DNA of 46,894 bases, taken from assembly GCF_002204795.1 (NCBI RefSeq), contig NZ_NIXO01000050.1, forward strand, positions 1 through 46,894, in the 5' to 3' direction. Under the pieces are notes generated by a model. That model searched no databases. It saw nothing but the letters and a program-made list of their open reading frames with translations, and was not told the DNA's origin. Position 1 is the first letter of the stretch. Every line of letters starts with the position of its first letter. The translations under genes and the position numbers were made by a program. The DNA comes from Pseudomonas sp. K2I15 (GTDB taxonomy: Bacteria; Pseudomonadota; Gammaproteobacteria; Pseudomonadales; Pseudomonadaceae). Below are positions 39,958-46,894 of the stretch, piece after piece.

Positions 39958-42794
39958 GCAAGGAACGCTACGGCATCCGCCGCTTCGCCCTTTTGAACAC
40001 CGCCGGTTACAGCCTGGGTTTGTTCCCGCTGGAAGAGCCGCTGTCGGTGTATGGCGCGAACAACCTCGGCAAATCGGCTTCGATCAACGCCTTGCAGTTC
40101 CCGATTCTGGCGCGCATGTCGGACATGAGTTTCGGCAAGTACACCCTGGAGCAATCCCGCCGTTTCTACTTTGCCACCGACACTAGCTACATCCTGGTGG
40201 AAGTCGCGCTGCCCCACGGCCCGCACGTGATCGGCGTGGTCGGTCGCGGCCCGGGCGGTGGTTTTGGTCACCAGTTCTTTGCTTACGCGGGCAAGCTGGA
40301 TTTGGCGCATTACCAGAAGAACGACACCTGCCTGCGCCAGAAAGAGCTGTTCACCAACCTTGAGCGTGAAGGCCTGAAAGCCTATGAGCTGAAGCCGGAT
40401 GAACTGCGGCGTTTGCTGGTGGGCGGCCATACGTCGATCCCGCTGGACCTGACCCTGATTCCGCTGCGCTCCACCAGCGAGCAGAGCCTGAAAACCTTCC
40501 GTGCGCTGTTTATCAACTTGCTGCACATGCGGGAAATTACCGCGGCCAAGTTGAAGCAACTGTTCCTGGATGCGTTCGAACACAGCCTGCGTTCCGGCAG
40601 CGTGGATTACATCGCGGCGTGTGAAGAAGCCTTCCGTGATGTGCGACGTATGGAGCAGGACTACAACTCACTGGTCGCGGCCGGGCCGCTGGTGGAAGCG
40701 CTTTCCAATGGCGTGAAACAGCGCGAAATTCTGCGCGGCAAGCTGCATCGCCTGTCGCCGCTGCTGGACTCGTTGCTGGGCACCTGGTCGGACTACGCCA
40801 GTGCGCGCAAGGAAGAGCTGACGATTCAGGCCGAGCATTACCGCAACGAGCAAGACTCGCTGCAGAACGACCAGCGCGGTGGCACTCAGGAGCTGATGCG
40901 CCTGGAGCGGGAAATCAGCGGCATTCAGCGTTGGCTCGGTGAGTTGTCAGTGCTCAAGCACCGCTTCGCGCTGGTGGATGACGTCAAGGTGCTGGAGCAG
41001 CAACTGCTGGCGGCCAAGGATGCCCACGATGAATTGGCGGGCGCCCTGGCGCAGTCGCGTCAGTTCAGCGCCGAGGATTTGGACGAGCGTCTGCGGGATC
41101 TGGAAAAACGCCTGAAGTCGGTGAAGCAACAGCTCGATCACGCCGACAACAACAGCTACGCCAAGCTGCGGGAAGAATTCTCGCAGCAGGATGTCGAGCG
41201 TCTGATGCGCCTGTTCAACAGTTCGCTGTTCAGCTTGCCGCTGGGTGAGCACGGCATCACGCTGGACGAGGAAGGCCTGTGGGTGAAATCCCTGGAGCAG
41301 ATCCTTGATGGCTTCAAGGGCGAGCGTTTTGAAGTGCCGGGGCTGGCCATCGATATCTCACATATCGAGCCGCCGGCGTTGCAGGCGTTGGCTGACCGCG
41401 CCGCGTTGCGCGACCAGAAAGAGCGTCTGGAAAAAGAACTCAAGCAACTGAAAACCCAGCAAGCCGTGGCCTCTGACCGCGCGGCGAGCAAGACCCAGAC
41501 TGAAGCGCTGTACCAACAGGTATTGGACGCGCAGAAGGCGCTGGAGGACTTCCGCCGTGCGCAGACCCTGAGTGCCGAGGAAGGCGAGAAGCTGGAAAGC
41601 CTGGCGCAGATGGAAGGCGCGCAGGACGAGTTGAAGCGCTCCAGCGATGCGTTTACCGAACGCGTCCAGCAACTGTCGGCCAAGCTGCAACTGGTGGGCC
41701 GGCAGATTGGCGATATGGAAGCCAAGCAGCGCACGCTGGATGACGCGTTGCGTCGTCGTCAGTTGCTGCCGGCGGATTTGCCGTTTGGTACGCCGTTCAT
41801 GGACCCGGTCGACGACTCCATGGAAAACCTGCTGCCGCTGCTCAATGACTATCAAGACAGCTGGCAGGGCTTGCTGCGCGCTGATGGCCAGATCGACGCG
41901 CTGTATGCGCAGGTGCGCCTCAAGGGCGTGGCCAAGTTCGACAGTGAAGACGATATGGAGCGTCGCCTGCACCTGTTGATCAACGCTTACGCGCACCGTA
42001 CCGATGAAGCCCTGACCCTGGGCAAGGCACGGCGTGCGGCGGTGACCGATATCGCGCGCACCTTGCGCAATATCCGCAGCGACTACGACAGCCTTGAGCA
42101 CCAGTTGGCACTGTTCAACCGCGAGATCAACAAGCGTCAGGTGTCCAACCTGCAGAGCTTTCGCATTGTGCTCGCGCCGAACAAGGAAGCCCTCAAGCAT
42201 ATCGACCAGATCATCCACAGTGCCGGCCAGTATGAAGAAGGCGAAACCCTGTCGGTGTTCGACCTGAGTCAAAGCGCCGAGCAGGACAACAAGAACGAGG
42301 AAGCCAAGGAATACCTGGCGCGCCTGGTAGCGGCCAACCATAACCAGTTGGGCCTCAAGGACTTGTTCGAGTTGGCGTTCGAGATCACCAAGGTCAACGG
42401 CCAGCCGATCATTCACACCGACATCGATGGCGCCGCGTCCAACGGCACCACCATGACCATCAAGGCGCTGACCAACATGTATTTGTTGCTGCACTTGATG
42501 GACCGCGATCAGGCCGGGCGAGTGCGCTTGCCGTACTACCTCGATGAGGCGGCAGACATCGATGAGAAGAACCAGGCGGCGTTGCTGGAGACCAGCTTGC
42601 AGTTGGGCTTTGTGCCGATTCTGGCGAGTGTGAAGCCACAGGTTTCCGCCCAGGTGGCGATTGACCTGGAAGGCGGCAGCGGGCCGAACGGGATCTACAT
42701 TGATGAGGCGGACTGGAAGTACATTCGCCGTCACGATGTGGTGAAGGCCACGGTGAACGTGCAGGCGGATGAGCCGGAGCTGGATGAGGTTTAA
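39954..42794 (+). CDS. mksB: Condensin SMC-like ATPase MksB
   Basis: The 946-residue protein is the SMC/MukB-like motor of the MksBEF condensin. The P-loop is YGANNLGKSASINAL (Lys40, Ser41). Two long coiled-coil stretches follow (about 280-430 and 480-600), with a short hinge-like part between. The C-terminal head has LPYYLDEAADIDEKNQAAL, in which LDEAADID is the Walker B segment, and a D-loop-like region. AGGAG in the end of mksE precedes the ATG by eight bases. The operon ends here in a strong terminator; no mksG nuclease follows. Confidence 0.9.
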   Translation: MSKERYGIRRFALLNTAGYSLGLFPLEEPLSVYGANNLGKSASINALQFPILARMSDMSFGKYTLEQSRRFYFATDTSYILVEVALPHGPHVIGVVGRGPGGGFGHQFFAYAGKLDLAHYQKNDTCLRQKELFTNLEREGLKAYELKPDELRRLLVGGHTSIPLDLTLIPLRSTSEQSLKTFRALFINLLHMREITAAKLKQLFLDAFEHSLRSGSVDYIAACEEAFRDVRRMEQDYNSLVAAGPLVEALSNGVKQREILRGKLHRLSPLLDSLLGTWSDYASARKEELTIQAEHYRNEQDSLQNDQRGGTQELMRLEREISGIQRWLGELSVLKHRFALVDDVKVLEQQLLAAKDAHDELAGALAQSRQFSAEDLDERLRDLEKRLKSVKQQLDHADNNSYAKLREEFSQQDVERLMRLFNSSLFSLPLGEHGITLDEEGLWVKSLEQILDGFKGERFEVPGLAIDISHIEPPALQALADRAALRDQKERLEKELKQLKTQQAVASDRAASKTQTEALYQQVLDAQKALEDFRRAQTLSAEEGEKLESLAQMEGAQDELKRSSDAFTERVQQLSAKLQLVGRQIGDMEAKQRTLDDALRRRQLLPADLPFGTPFMDPVDDSMENLLPLLNDYQDSWQGLLRADGQIDALYAQVRLKGVAKFDSEDDMERRLHLLINAYAHRTDEALTLGKARRAAVTDIARTLRNIRSDYDSLEHQLALFNREINKRQVSNLQSFRIVLAPNKEALKHIDQIIHSAGQYEEGETLSVFDLSQSAEQDNKNEEAKEYLARLVAANHNQLGLKDLFELAFEITKVNGQPIIHTDIDGAASNGTTMTIKALTNMYLLLHLMDRDQAGRVRLPYYLDEAADIDEKNQAALLETSLQLGFVPILASVKPQVSAQVAIDLEGGSGPNGIYIDEADWKYIRRHDVVKATVNVQADEPELDEV

Positions 42795-42812
42795 TCGGCT
42801 GCGCTGACATGC

Positions 42813-42849
42813 AAAAAGGCCGCGATCTTTTGGATCGCGGCCTTTTTTT
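42813..42849 (+). terminator. Intrinsic terminator of the mksFEB operon
   Basis: AAAAAGGCCGCGATC and GATCGCGGCCTTTTTTT form a 15-base-pair class hairpin with a TTTTG loop and a run of seven T. Confidence 0.93.
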
Positions 42850-42866
42850 GGTGCTCTTGAGGGCCT

Positions 42867-42951
42867 CTTCGCGAGCAAGCCCGCTCCCACATTCAATCGG
42901 GTTCCTTTAGGGGGAACTCGGTCAAATGTGGGAGCGGGCTTGCTCGCGAAG
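42867..42951. repeat. REP pair (class GTGGGAGCGGGCTTGCTCGCGAA)
   Basis: CTTCGCGAGCAAGCCCGCTC and its inverted copy form arms of about 28 bases around 29 bases. It lies between the mksB terminator and the convergent pqiB-type stop. Confidence 0.9.
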
Positions 42952-42964
42952 GCCGCGCCTCGGC

Positions 42965-45268
42965 CTATTTACCGAGTGGGATTTTAGGTGCCCAAGTCAG
43001 CCATTCGTCTTCGAACTTGTCGAACAGCGGGAAGGTTTGCTGCGGGCGTGCAGCGTTGCCCATGCGTTCGCCGTCTGGCGTTGCAAAGGCGATACCGCCG
43101 GCGACCAGGGTCTCCAGGGATTCGGTACGCACCGTTGCACCCTTGAATAGGCCGAAGTCGAGACCGAAGCCACTGGTATTCCAGAAGCGGCTGCCACTGC
43201 GCACCAGCGGCGCGTACTTAGGCTCGATCAGGATGTGGATCAGTACACGGTCGGCAGTCTGGCCCAGCTCGTAGCCGGTGACTTTGCCTACGGTGACTTC
43301 GCGGTAAGTGACCGGAACGCCTTCCTTCAACGAGCCACGGCGCGCGGCGCTGAGCACTAGGCTTAGGCCCTCCTCCTGATGAACGGCCTCGGGTGGTTTG
43401 TCCAACGCGACAAAGCTCTTTTGTGGACCGGTGCTTTTCGTCGCCGGCTGCGCTTCGATGTACTGACCGGTGACCAGGGTTTCCAGGTTCGAAGTTTTCA
43501 TCAGACCCAGTTCTGGCTTGACCACCCAGAACTGACTACCGGCCCGGGCGATGCGATCCGCCACTTGGGTGATGCGCGCGCTGAGCAGTACCGATTGCAT
43601 GTCGGCACTCAGGTCGACACTTTCGATCTTGCCTACGTCCAGGCCTTTGAAGCGCACCGGCGTACCTGGCCGCAGGCCATCGGCACGGTCGACCTTGATG
43701 GTCACCAGCGTGCCGTGCTGGTTGGCGGCCTCGCGATCCGGGAACAAGCGGAAACGCGGGATACGCTTTTTAAGCGGCACATTCTGCTCAGGGGTTTCAA
43801 AGGCGATACCGCCGGACATCAGGCTGGCCAAAGATTCGCTTTTCACTTGGATACCGCCGGTCAGTCCACCGGTCAGGGTCACCCCACTGGCATTCCAGAA
43901 ACGCGTCGAGCCGTTGACCAACCCTTCGTATTCTTTCTCGATGTGGACGCCGATCACCAATTGCTTGTTCTTGCGGGAGAACTGGTAGCTCTGTACGGAG
44001 CCGACTTTGACCTGCTTGTAGAGGATCGGGCTGCCGACATCCAGGGAGCCGAGGTTGTCGGTGAACAGCACCATGTGCAGGCCAGGGGAACGCAGGTCCA
44101 GTGGAGGCGCCTTGGCACGAGCCACGAATTCCCGTTGTGGCGTGCTGCCCTTGTCACCGGGACGGATGGCGATGTAGTTACCTTTTACCAACGCTTCCAG
44201 CCCGGTGATACCGGCCAGGGAAATCGACGGTTTGACCACCCAGAATTGGGTGTCCTGCACGAGGTAGTCTTCGGCCAGTGGATCGAGGGTCAATTCGGCA
44301 TTGGCACTGGACAGGTCCGGGTCGATCTTCAGGGTTTTCAGGCTGCCGACCTGGATGCCTTTGTACATCACCGGCGTGCGGCCAGCCTGCAGGCCTTCGA
44401 AGTCGGTAAGCTTGACCTTGGCCTTGATGCCCGCAGCAGCGGCGTCGAAGTCTTCGTACAGACGGAACGGCAGGCTTGGGTCGGTCGGCGGGCTGTCCTT
44501 GCGGTTCTCTGGCGTGGCGAAGGCGATACCGCCGGCGACGATGCTGGCCAGGGATTCGCTGCGTACTTTTACACCGGAAAGGTTGGCGTCGATGCTGATG
44601 CCGCTGGCGTTCCAGAAACGCGTGTGTTTACGCACCAGGCTGGCGTAGGTCGGCTCGATGTAGACCTTGATTTCAACGGTGGTCTGGTCTTCGGAGAGCA
44701 AGTAGCTTTTGACCTGGCCCACCTGGATCTGCTTGTAGAACACCGGGCTGCCGCGGTTCAGCGAGCCGAGGCGATCGGCCTTGATCGTCAGGTGCAGGCC
44801 GGGCTTGGCGTCGGATAAAGGTGGTTCTTCGGACAGGGCCTTGAACTTGCGTGTGGGCTCGCCATCGCCCGGGCTGGCAGCGATGTAGTTACCCGAGACC
44901 AATGTTTCCAGGCCGGTGATACCGGCCAGGCTGACGCTGGGTTTTACCAGCCAGAAACGGGTGTTGGTCTTGAGGTATTGCTCCACATCCTTGTTCATCT
45001 CGATGGTGGCGATCACCCCGCGATTGTTACCCTCATCATCCAGCGCCAGGGCTTTGACCTTACCCACGGACATGCCTTTGTAGACCACTTCAGTCTTGTT
45101 GGCCTGGATGCCTTCGCCGCTTTCAAAGCGAACCTGAATCTCGATACCTTGCTGGTTGTAGGCACGCCACCCCAGCCAGCCGCCGATGATCAGGGCAATC
45201 AGGGGCAGTACCCAAATAGCCGACCAGTTGGAAGCTGGGCGGGTTTTAGCCTTAGGCAAATCACTCAT
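42965..45268 (-). CDS. pqiB: PqiB/LetB (YebT)-type MCE lipid-transport protein with six MCE domains
   Basis: This 767-residue protein has one N-terminal transmembrane helix (about 17-36) and a periplasmic part. Six MCE domains start near residues 42, 157, 281, 396, 520 and 634; each has the pattern G-x-P-V-x-Y-K-x-x-x-V-G (for example TPVMYKGIQVG). MCE rings stack into a tunnel that carries phospholipids between inner and outer membranes. E. coli PqiB has three domains and LetB seven, so this one is intermediate. It overlaps the upstream pqiA half by eight bases, and with it forms a three-gene operon. Confidence 0.9.
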   Translation of the reverse strand: MSDLPKAKTRPASNWSAIWVLPLIALIIGGWLGWRAYNQQGIEIQVRFESGEGIQANKTEVVYKGMSVGKVKALALDDEGNNRGVIATIEMNKDVEQYLKTNTRFWLVKPSVSLAGITGLETLVSGNYIAASPGDGEPTRKFKALSEEPPLSDAKPGLHLTIKADRLGSLNRGSPVFYKQIQVGQVKSYLLSEDQTTVEIKVYIEPTYASLVRKHTRFWNASGISIDANLSGVKVRSESLASIVAGGIAFATPENRKDSPPTDPSLPFRLYEDFDAAAAGIKAKVKLTDFEGLQAGRTPVMYKGIQVGSLKTLKIDPDLSSANAELTLDPLAEDYLVQDTQFWVVKPSISLAGITGLEALVKGNYIAIRPGDKGSTPQREFVARAKAPPLDLRSPGLHMVLFTDNLGSLDVGSPILYKQVKVGSVQSYQFSRKNKQLVIGVHIEKEYEGLVNGSTRFWNASGVTLTGGLTGGIQVKSESLASLMSGGIAFETPEQNVPLKKRIPRFRLFPDREAANQHGTLVTIKVDRADGLRPGTPVRFKGLDVGKIESVDLSADMQSVLLSARITQVADRIARAGSQFWVVKPELGLMKTSNLETLVTGQYIEAQPATKSTGPQKSFVALDKPPEAVHQEEGLSLVLSAARRGSLKEGVPVTYREVTVGKVTGYELGQTADRVLIHILIEPKYAPLVRSGSRFWNTSGFGLDFGLFKGATVRTESLETLVAGGIAFATPDGERMGNAARPQQTFPLFDKFEDEWLTWAPKIPLGK

Positions 45269-45884
45269 GGTCGTCGTCCGACTCCGTGTTATCCCAAATC
45301 AGTCGGGGATCAAAAGTTACTGCGGCAAGCATCGTCAAGATCACCACACTGGCGAACGCCACGGCACCGAGATTGGCCTCGACACTGGCAAGTCGCCCAA
45401 AATTTACGACCGCCACCAGGATGGCGATCACGAAGATATCCAGCATGGACCAGCGGCCAATGAACTCGATAAAGCGGTACATGATAATGCGTTGTTGCGC
45501 GGAAAGTGGCTGGTGACGTTGCACCGAGAACAGCAGCAGGCCGATGCCCACCAGCTTGAAGGTAGGCACCAGGATGCTGGCGATAAACACCACCGCAGCG
45601 ATGGGGAACATGCCGTGCTGCATCAACTGGATCACGCCGGACATGATGGTGCTCGGATCGCCTTGCCCCAGGGAGCTGACGGTCATGATCGGCAACAGGT
45701 TGGCCGGGATGTACAAGATGGCCGCCGTGATCAGCAACGCCCAGGTGCGCGTCAGGCTGTTCGGACGGCGAGCGTGGACCAGCGCACCGCAACGGGTGCA
45801 GGTTTGCTCGTCGGTGTCCGGGTCTTGTTTGTTTAACTCATGGCATTCGGTACAGATCAGAATGCCCGCATCAATCGCCCGCAT
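45261..45884 (-). CDS. pqiA: Half-size PqiA/LetA-type inner-membrane protein (second of two)
   Basis: The product is 207 residues from the ATG at 45884, with AGGAG nine bases upstream; an ATG two codons earlier is too close to it. A zinc-ribbon-like N-terminus has Cys11, Cys14, Cys29 and Cys32 (CTECHELNK and CTRCGALV). Four helices follow, with LYIPANLLPIMTVSSLGQ and GRWSMLDIFVIAILVAVVNF, the two conserved PqiA segments. E. coli PqiA and LetA (YebS) carry two such modules in one chain of about 420 residues; here each is a separate gene. It starts inside the end of the first half-gene (14 bases overlap). Confidence 0.9.
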   Translation of the reverse strand: MRAIDAGILICTECHELNKQDPDTDEQTCTRCGALVHARRPNSLTRTWALLITAAILYIPANLLPIMTVSSLGQGDPSTIMSGVIQLMQHGMFPIAAVVFIASILVPTFKLVGIGLLLFSVQRHQPLSAQQRIIMYRFIEFIGRWSMLDIFVIAILVAVVNFGRLASVEANLGAVAFASVVILTMLAAVTFDPRLIWDNTESDDDHE

Positions 45885-46530
45885 GAGCATCCTCTCCTGA
45901 CAGCGCTTCCCAAATCTGGTGAGGTGACATGACCACCTCCAGCAGCACCTGGACCATTAACAGGCTCACGAAGCAGGCCAGGCCCAGGCCAACGGTGATA
46001 GAGGCCATGTCGGCCAGTTTTACGATCGCCACCAGCACGCCCATCAGGTAAACCTCGAGCATCCCCCAGTCCTTTAGATGGTGGTAGATGCGATAAAACA
46101 GCAGGCCGTAGCTGCGGCCGATGTTCCAGCGGATGCTTAGTAATACCGCCAGTTGGCACAGGAGCTTGAGCAATGGAATGCCCATGCTGCAGAGGAACAC
46201 CACTAAGGCGACGCCTTGCATGCCGGTTTCGAAAAGGCCGACAACGCCGGTCCATACGGTGTCCTGCGAGGACTGCCCGAGTAGATTGAGCTGCATGATG
46301 GGTAAAAAGTTCGCAGGGACGTACAACAACAGCGCGGCAATCACTAAAGCCAGGCTTCGTTCAACGACGTTGTGACGGTGCGCGTACAGCTCGTAGCCGC
46401 AGCGCGGGCATTGGGCCTTTTCACCGCGGGAAAGCGCTGGCTTGCGCATCAGCAAGTCGCACTCATGGCATGCCACCAGTTCGTCCAGCGGTAAGTCTGA
46501 CACCTCAAGGGTATCAACCGGGTCGGGCAT
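45871..46530 (-). CDS. pqiA: Half-size PqiA/LetA-type inner-membrane protein (first of two)
   Basis: The 219-residue protein has the same module as its neighbour: a zinc-ribbon-like start with Cys21, Cys24, Cys41 and Cys44 (CHECDLLMRK, CPRCGYEL), and four helices with LYVPANFLPIMQLNLLGQ and DWGMLEVYLMGVLVAIVKLA. It is the first gene of the pqiA-pqiA-pqiB operon. Together the two halves probably form the membrane unit that feeds lipids into the MCE tunnel. The similarity of the halves shows that they arose by duplication, as in the single-chain form. Confidence 0.9.
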   Translation of the reverse strand: MPDPVDTLEVSDLPLDELVACHECDLLMRKPALSRGEKAQCPRCGYELYAHRHNVVERSLALVIAALLLYVPANFLPIMQLNLLGQSSQDTVWTGVVGLFETGMQGVALVVFLCSMGIPLLKLLCQLAVLLSIRWNIGRSYGLLFYRIYHHLKDWGMLEVYLMGVLVAIVKLADMASITVGLGLACFVSLLMVQVLLEVVMSPHQIWEALSGEDAHAGD

Positions 46531-46673
46531 ATAGGGCTCGGACTCTAAAAAAGGTTAGGTGCCTATTCTAGTGTTCTGGTTCAGAAATAACTGTGCAAAT
46601 TTGTCGGGGGATTTAATAGCGAATTGTGTATGCGGGGGGATTAGAGCGTGGGGGTTAATGCGTGGCATCAGGT

Positions 46674-46721
46674 AGCCCGCGTTATCGTTGACGTCTTTCG
46701 CGAGCAAGCTCGCGCCTACAG
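46674..46721. repeat. Single REP half-element
   Basis: AGCCCGCGTTATCGTTGACG and TTCGCGAGCAAGCTCGCGCCTACAG repeat the right half of the element at 16655-16756 with few changes. No left partner is present. It sits in the 247-base gap between pqiA and the 5S rRNA terminator; nothing else is seen in the rest of this gap. Confidence 0.75.
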
Positions 46722-46734
46722 AACGCCCAAAACA

Positions 46735-46768
46735 AAACCCCTGATTGCGTTAGCAATCAGGGGTTCTG
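46735..46768 (-). terminator. Terminator of the rRNA operon
   Basis: Read on the minus strand, AACCCCTGATTGC and GCAATCAGGGGTT form a 13-base-pair hairpin with a four-base loop, followed by a T-rich tract (TTTGTTTT). It lies just after the 5S 3' end. Confidence 0.9.
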
Positions 46769-46777
46769 GAATTTAAT

Positions 46778-46893
46778 CTTGACGATGACCTACTCTCACA
46801 TGGGGAAACCCCACACTACCATCGGCGATGCATCGTTTCACTGCTGAGTTCGGGATGGGATCAGGTGGTTCCAATGCTCTATGGTCGTCAAGA
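46778..46893 (-). rRNA. rrf: 5S ribosomal RNA
   Basis: On the minus strand the segment begins TTCTTGACGACCATAGAGCA and holds CATCCCGAACTCAGCAGTGA with the loop GATGCATCGCCGATGG. It ends GTAGGTCATCGTCAAG, whose last bases pair with the 5' end. The length is about 116 bases. The gene meets the window end, and the exact first base may be one or two off. The 23S gene would lie beyond the window. Confidence 0.95.
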
Positions 46894-46894
46894 A

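Noticed and set aside
37983..42794. Wadjet-type plasmid defence system
   Set aside because: The nuclease subunit (JetD/MksG) is missing and the operon ends in a strong terminator straight after mksB. The MksBEF housekeeping condensin explains the genes.
41358..42896. Long minus-strand open frame opposite mksB
   Set aside because: mksB is supported by P-loop, Walker B, coiled coils and operon overlap. The antisense frame has a low-complexity composition and no recognisable domain.

Overview
The window looks like core chromosome of a fluorescent Pseudomonas (P. fluorescens group). The pointers are GC-rich genes, families typical of that genus (MksFEB condensin, BdlA-like PAS chemoreceptor, OprD porin, CzcR/CzcS, DUF2790 and PtrA-like small secreted proteins), and many palindromic REP elements of the classes common in these genomes. 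No insertion sequence, prophage, integrase or CRISPR array was seen.

Layout: (1) 1-4000: a REP half, an elongator tRNA-Met with its terminator, a drug/metabolite-type transporter with a very His-rich tail, a RimJ-like acetyltransferase and three small exported proteins of unknown function. (2) 4000-14700: metabolic and envelope enzymes (FabI, Ggt, YfiH/PgeF family, DdlA) mixed with a MarR-GNAT fusion, a LysE exporter with a divergent AraC regulator, a decayed MFS/LysR patch, a flavin reductase-like protein and a cytoplasmic PAS chemoreceptor. (3) 14700-26900: a heavy-metal island. It holds a DUF2790 protein, an OprD porin, a PtrA-like peptide, czcRS, the czcCBA efflux operon, a second orphan czcR, and a czcD-type CDF exporter. 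Four look-alike sites of the form N6-N5-GTAAT lie in its intergenic regions and suggest one regulon. (4) 27000-31300: three carboxylate or sugar-acid transporters (GntP, an MHS-type MFS, AtoE). (5) 31500-36500: a Tat-exported AcpA-like phosphatase, an exported protein of unknown function, a SET-domain methyltransferase, a beta-carbonic anhydrase and a very acidic protein. (6) 36600-42800: rimI and a psi-like (HolD) gene, divergent from mksF-mksE-mksB; two perfect DnaA boxes lie between them. (7) 42900-46530: an intermembrane lipid-transport operon made of two half-size PqiA/LetA proteins and an MCE protein with six MCE domains. (8) The window ends in a 5S rRNA gene on the minus strand with its terminator.

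How the parts work together: the czc region couples sensing (CzcS/CzcR) to export from the periplasm (CzcCBA) and from the cytoplasm (CDF), and may include a porin and two tiny periplasmic proteins. The psi/MksFEB block joins replisome and chromosome-organisation genes around a shared intergenic region with DnaA boxes. The PqiA/PqiB block is a complete inner-membrane-to-outer-membrane lipid bridge candidate. REP elements sit mostly between convergent genes.
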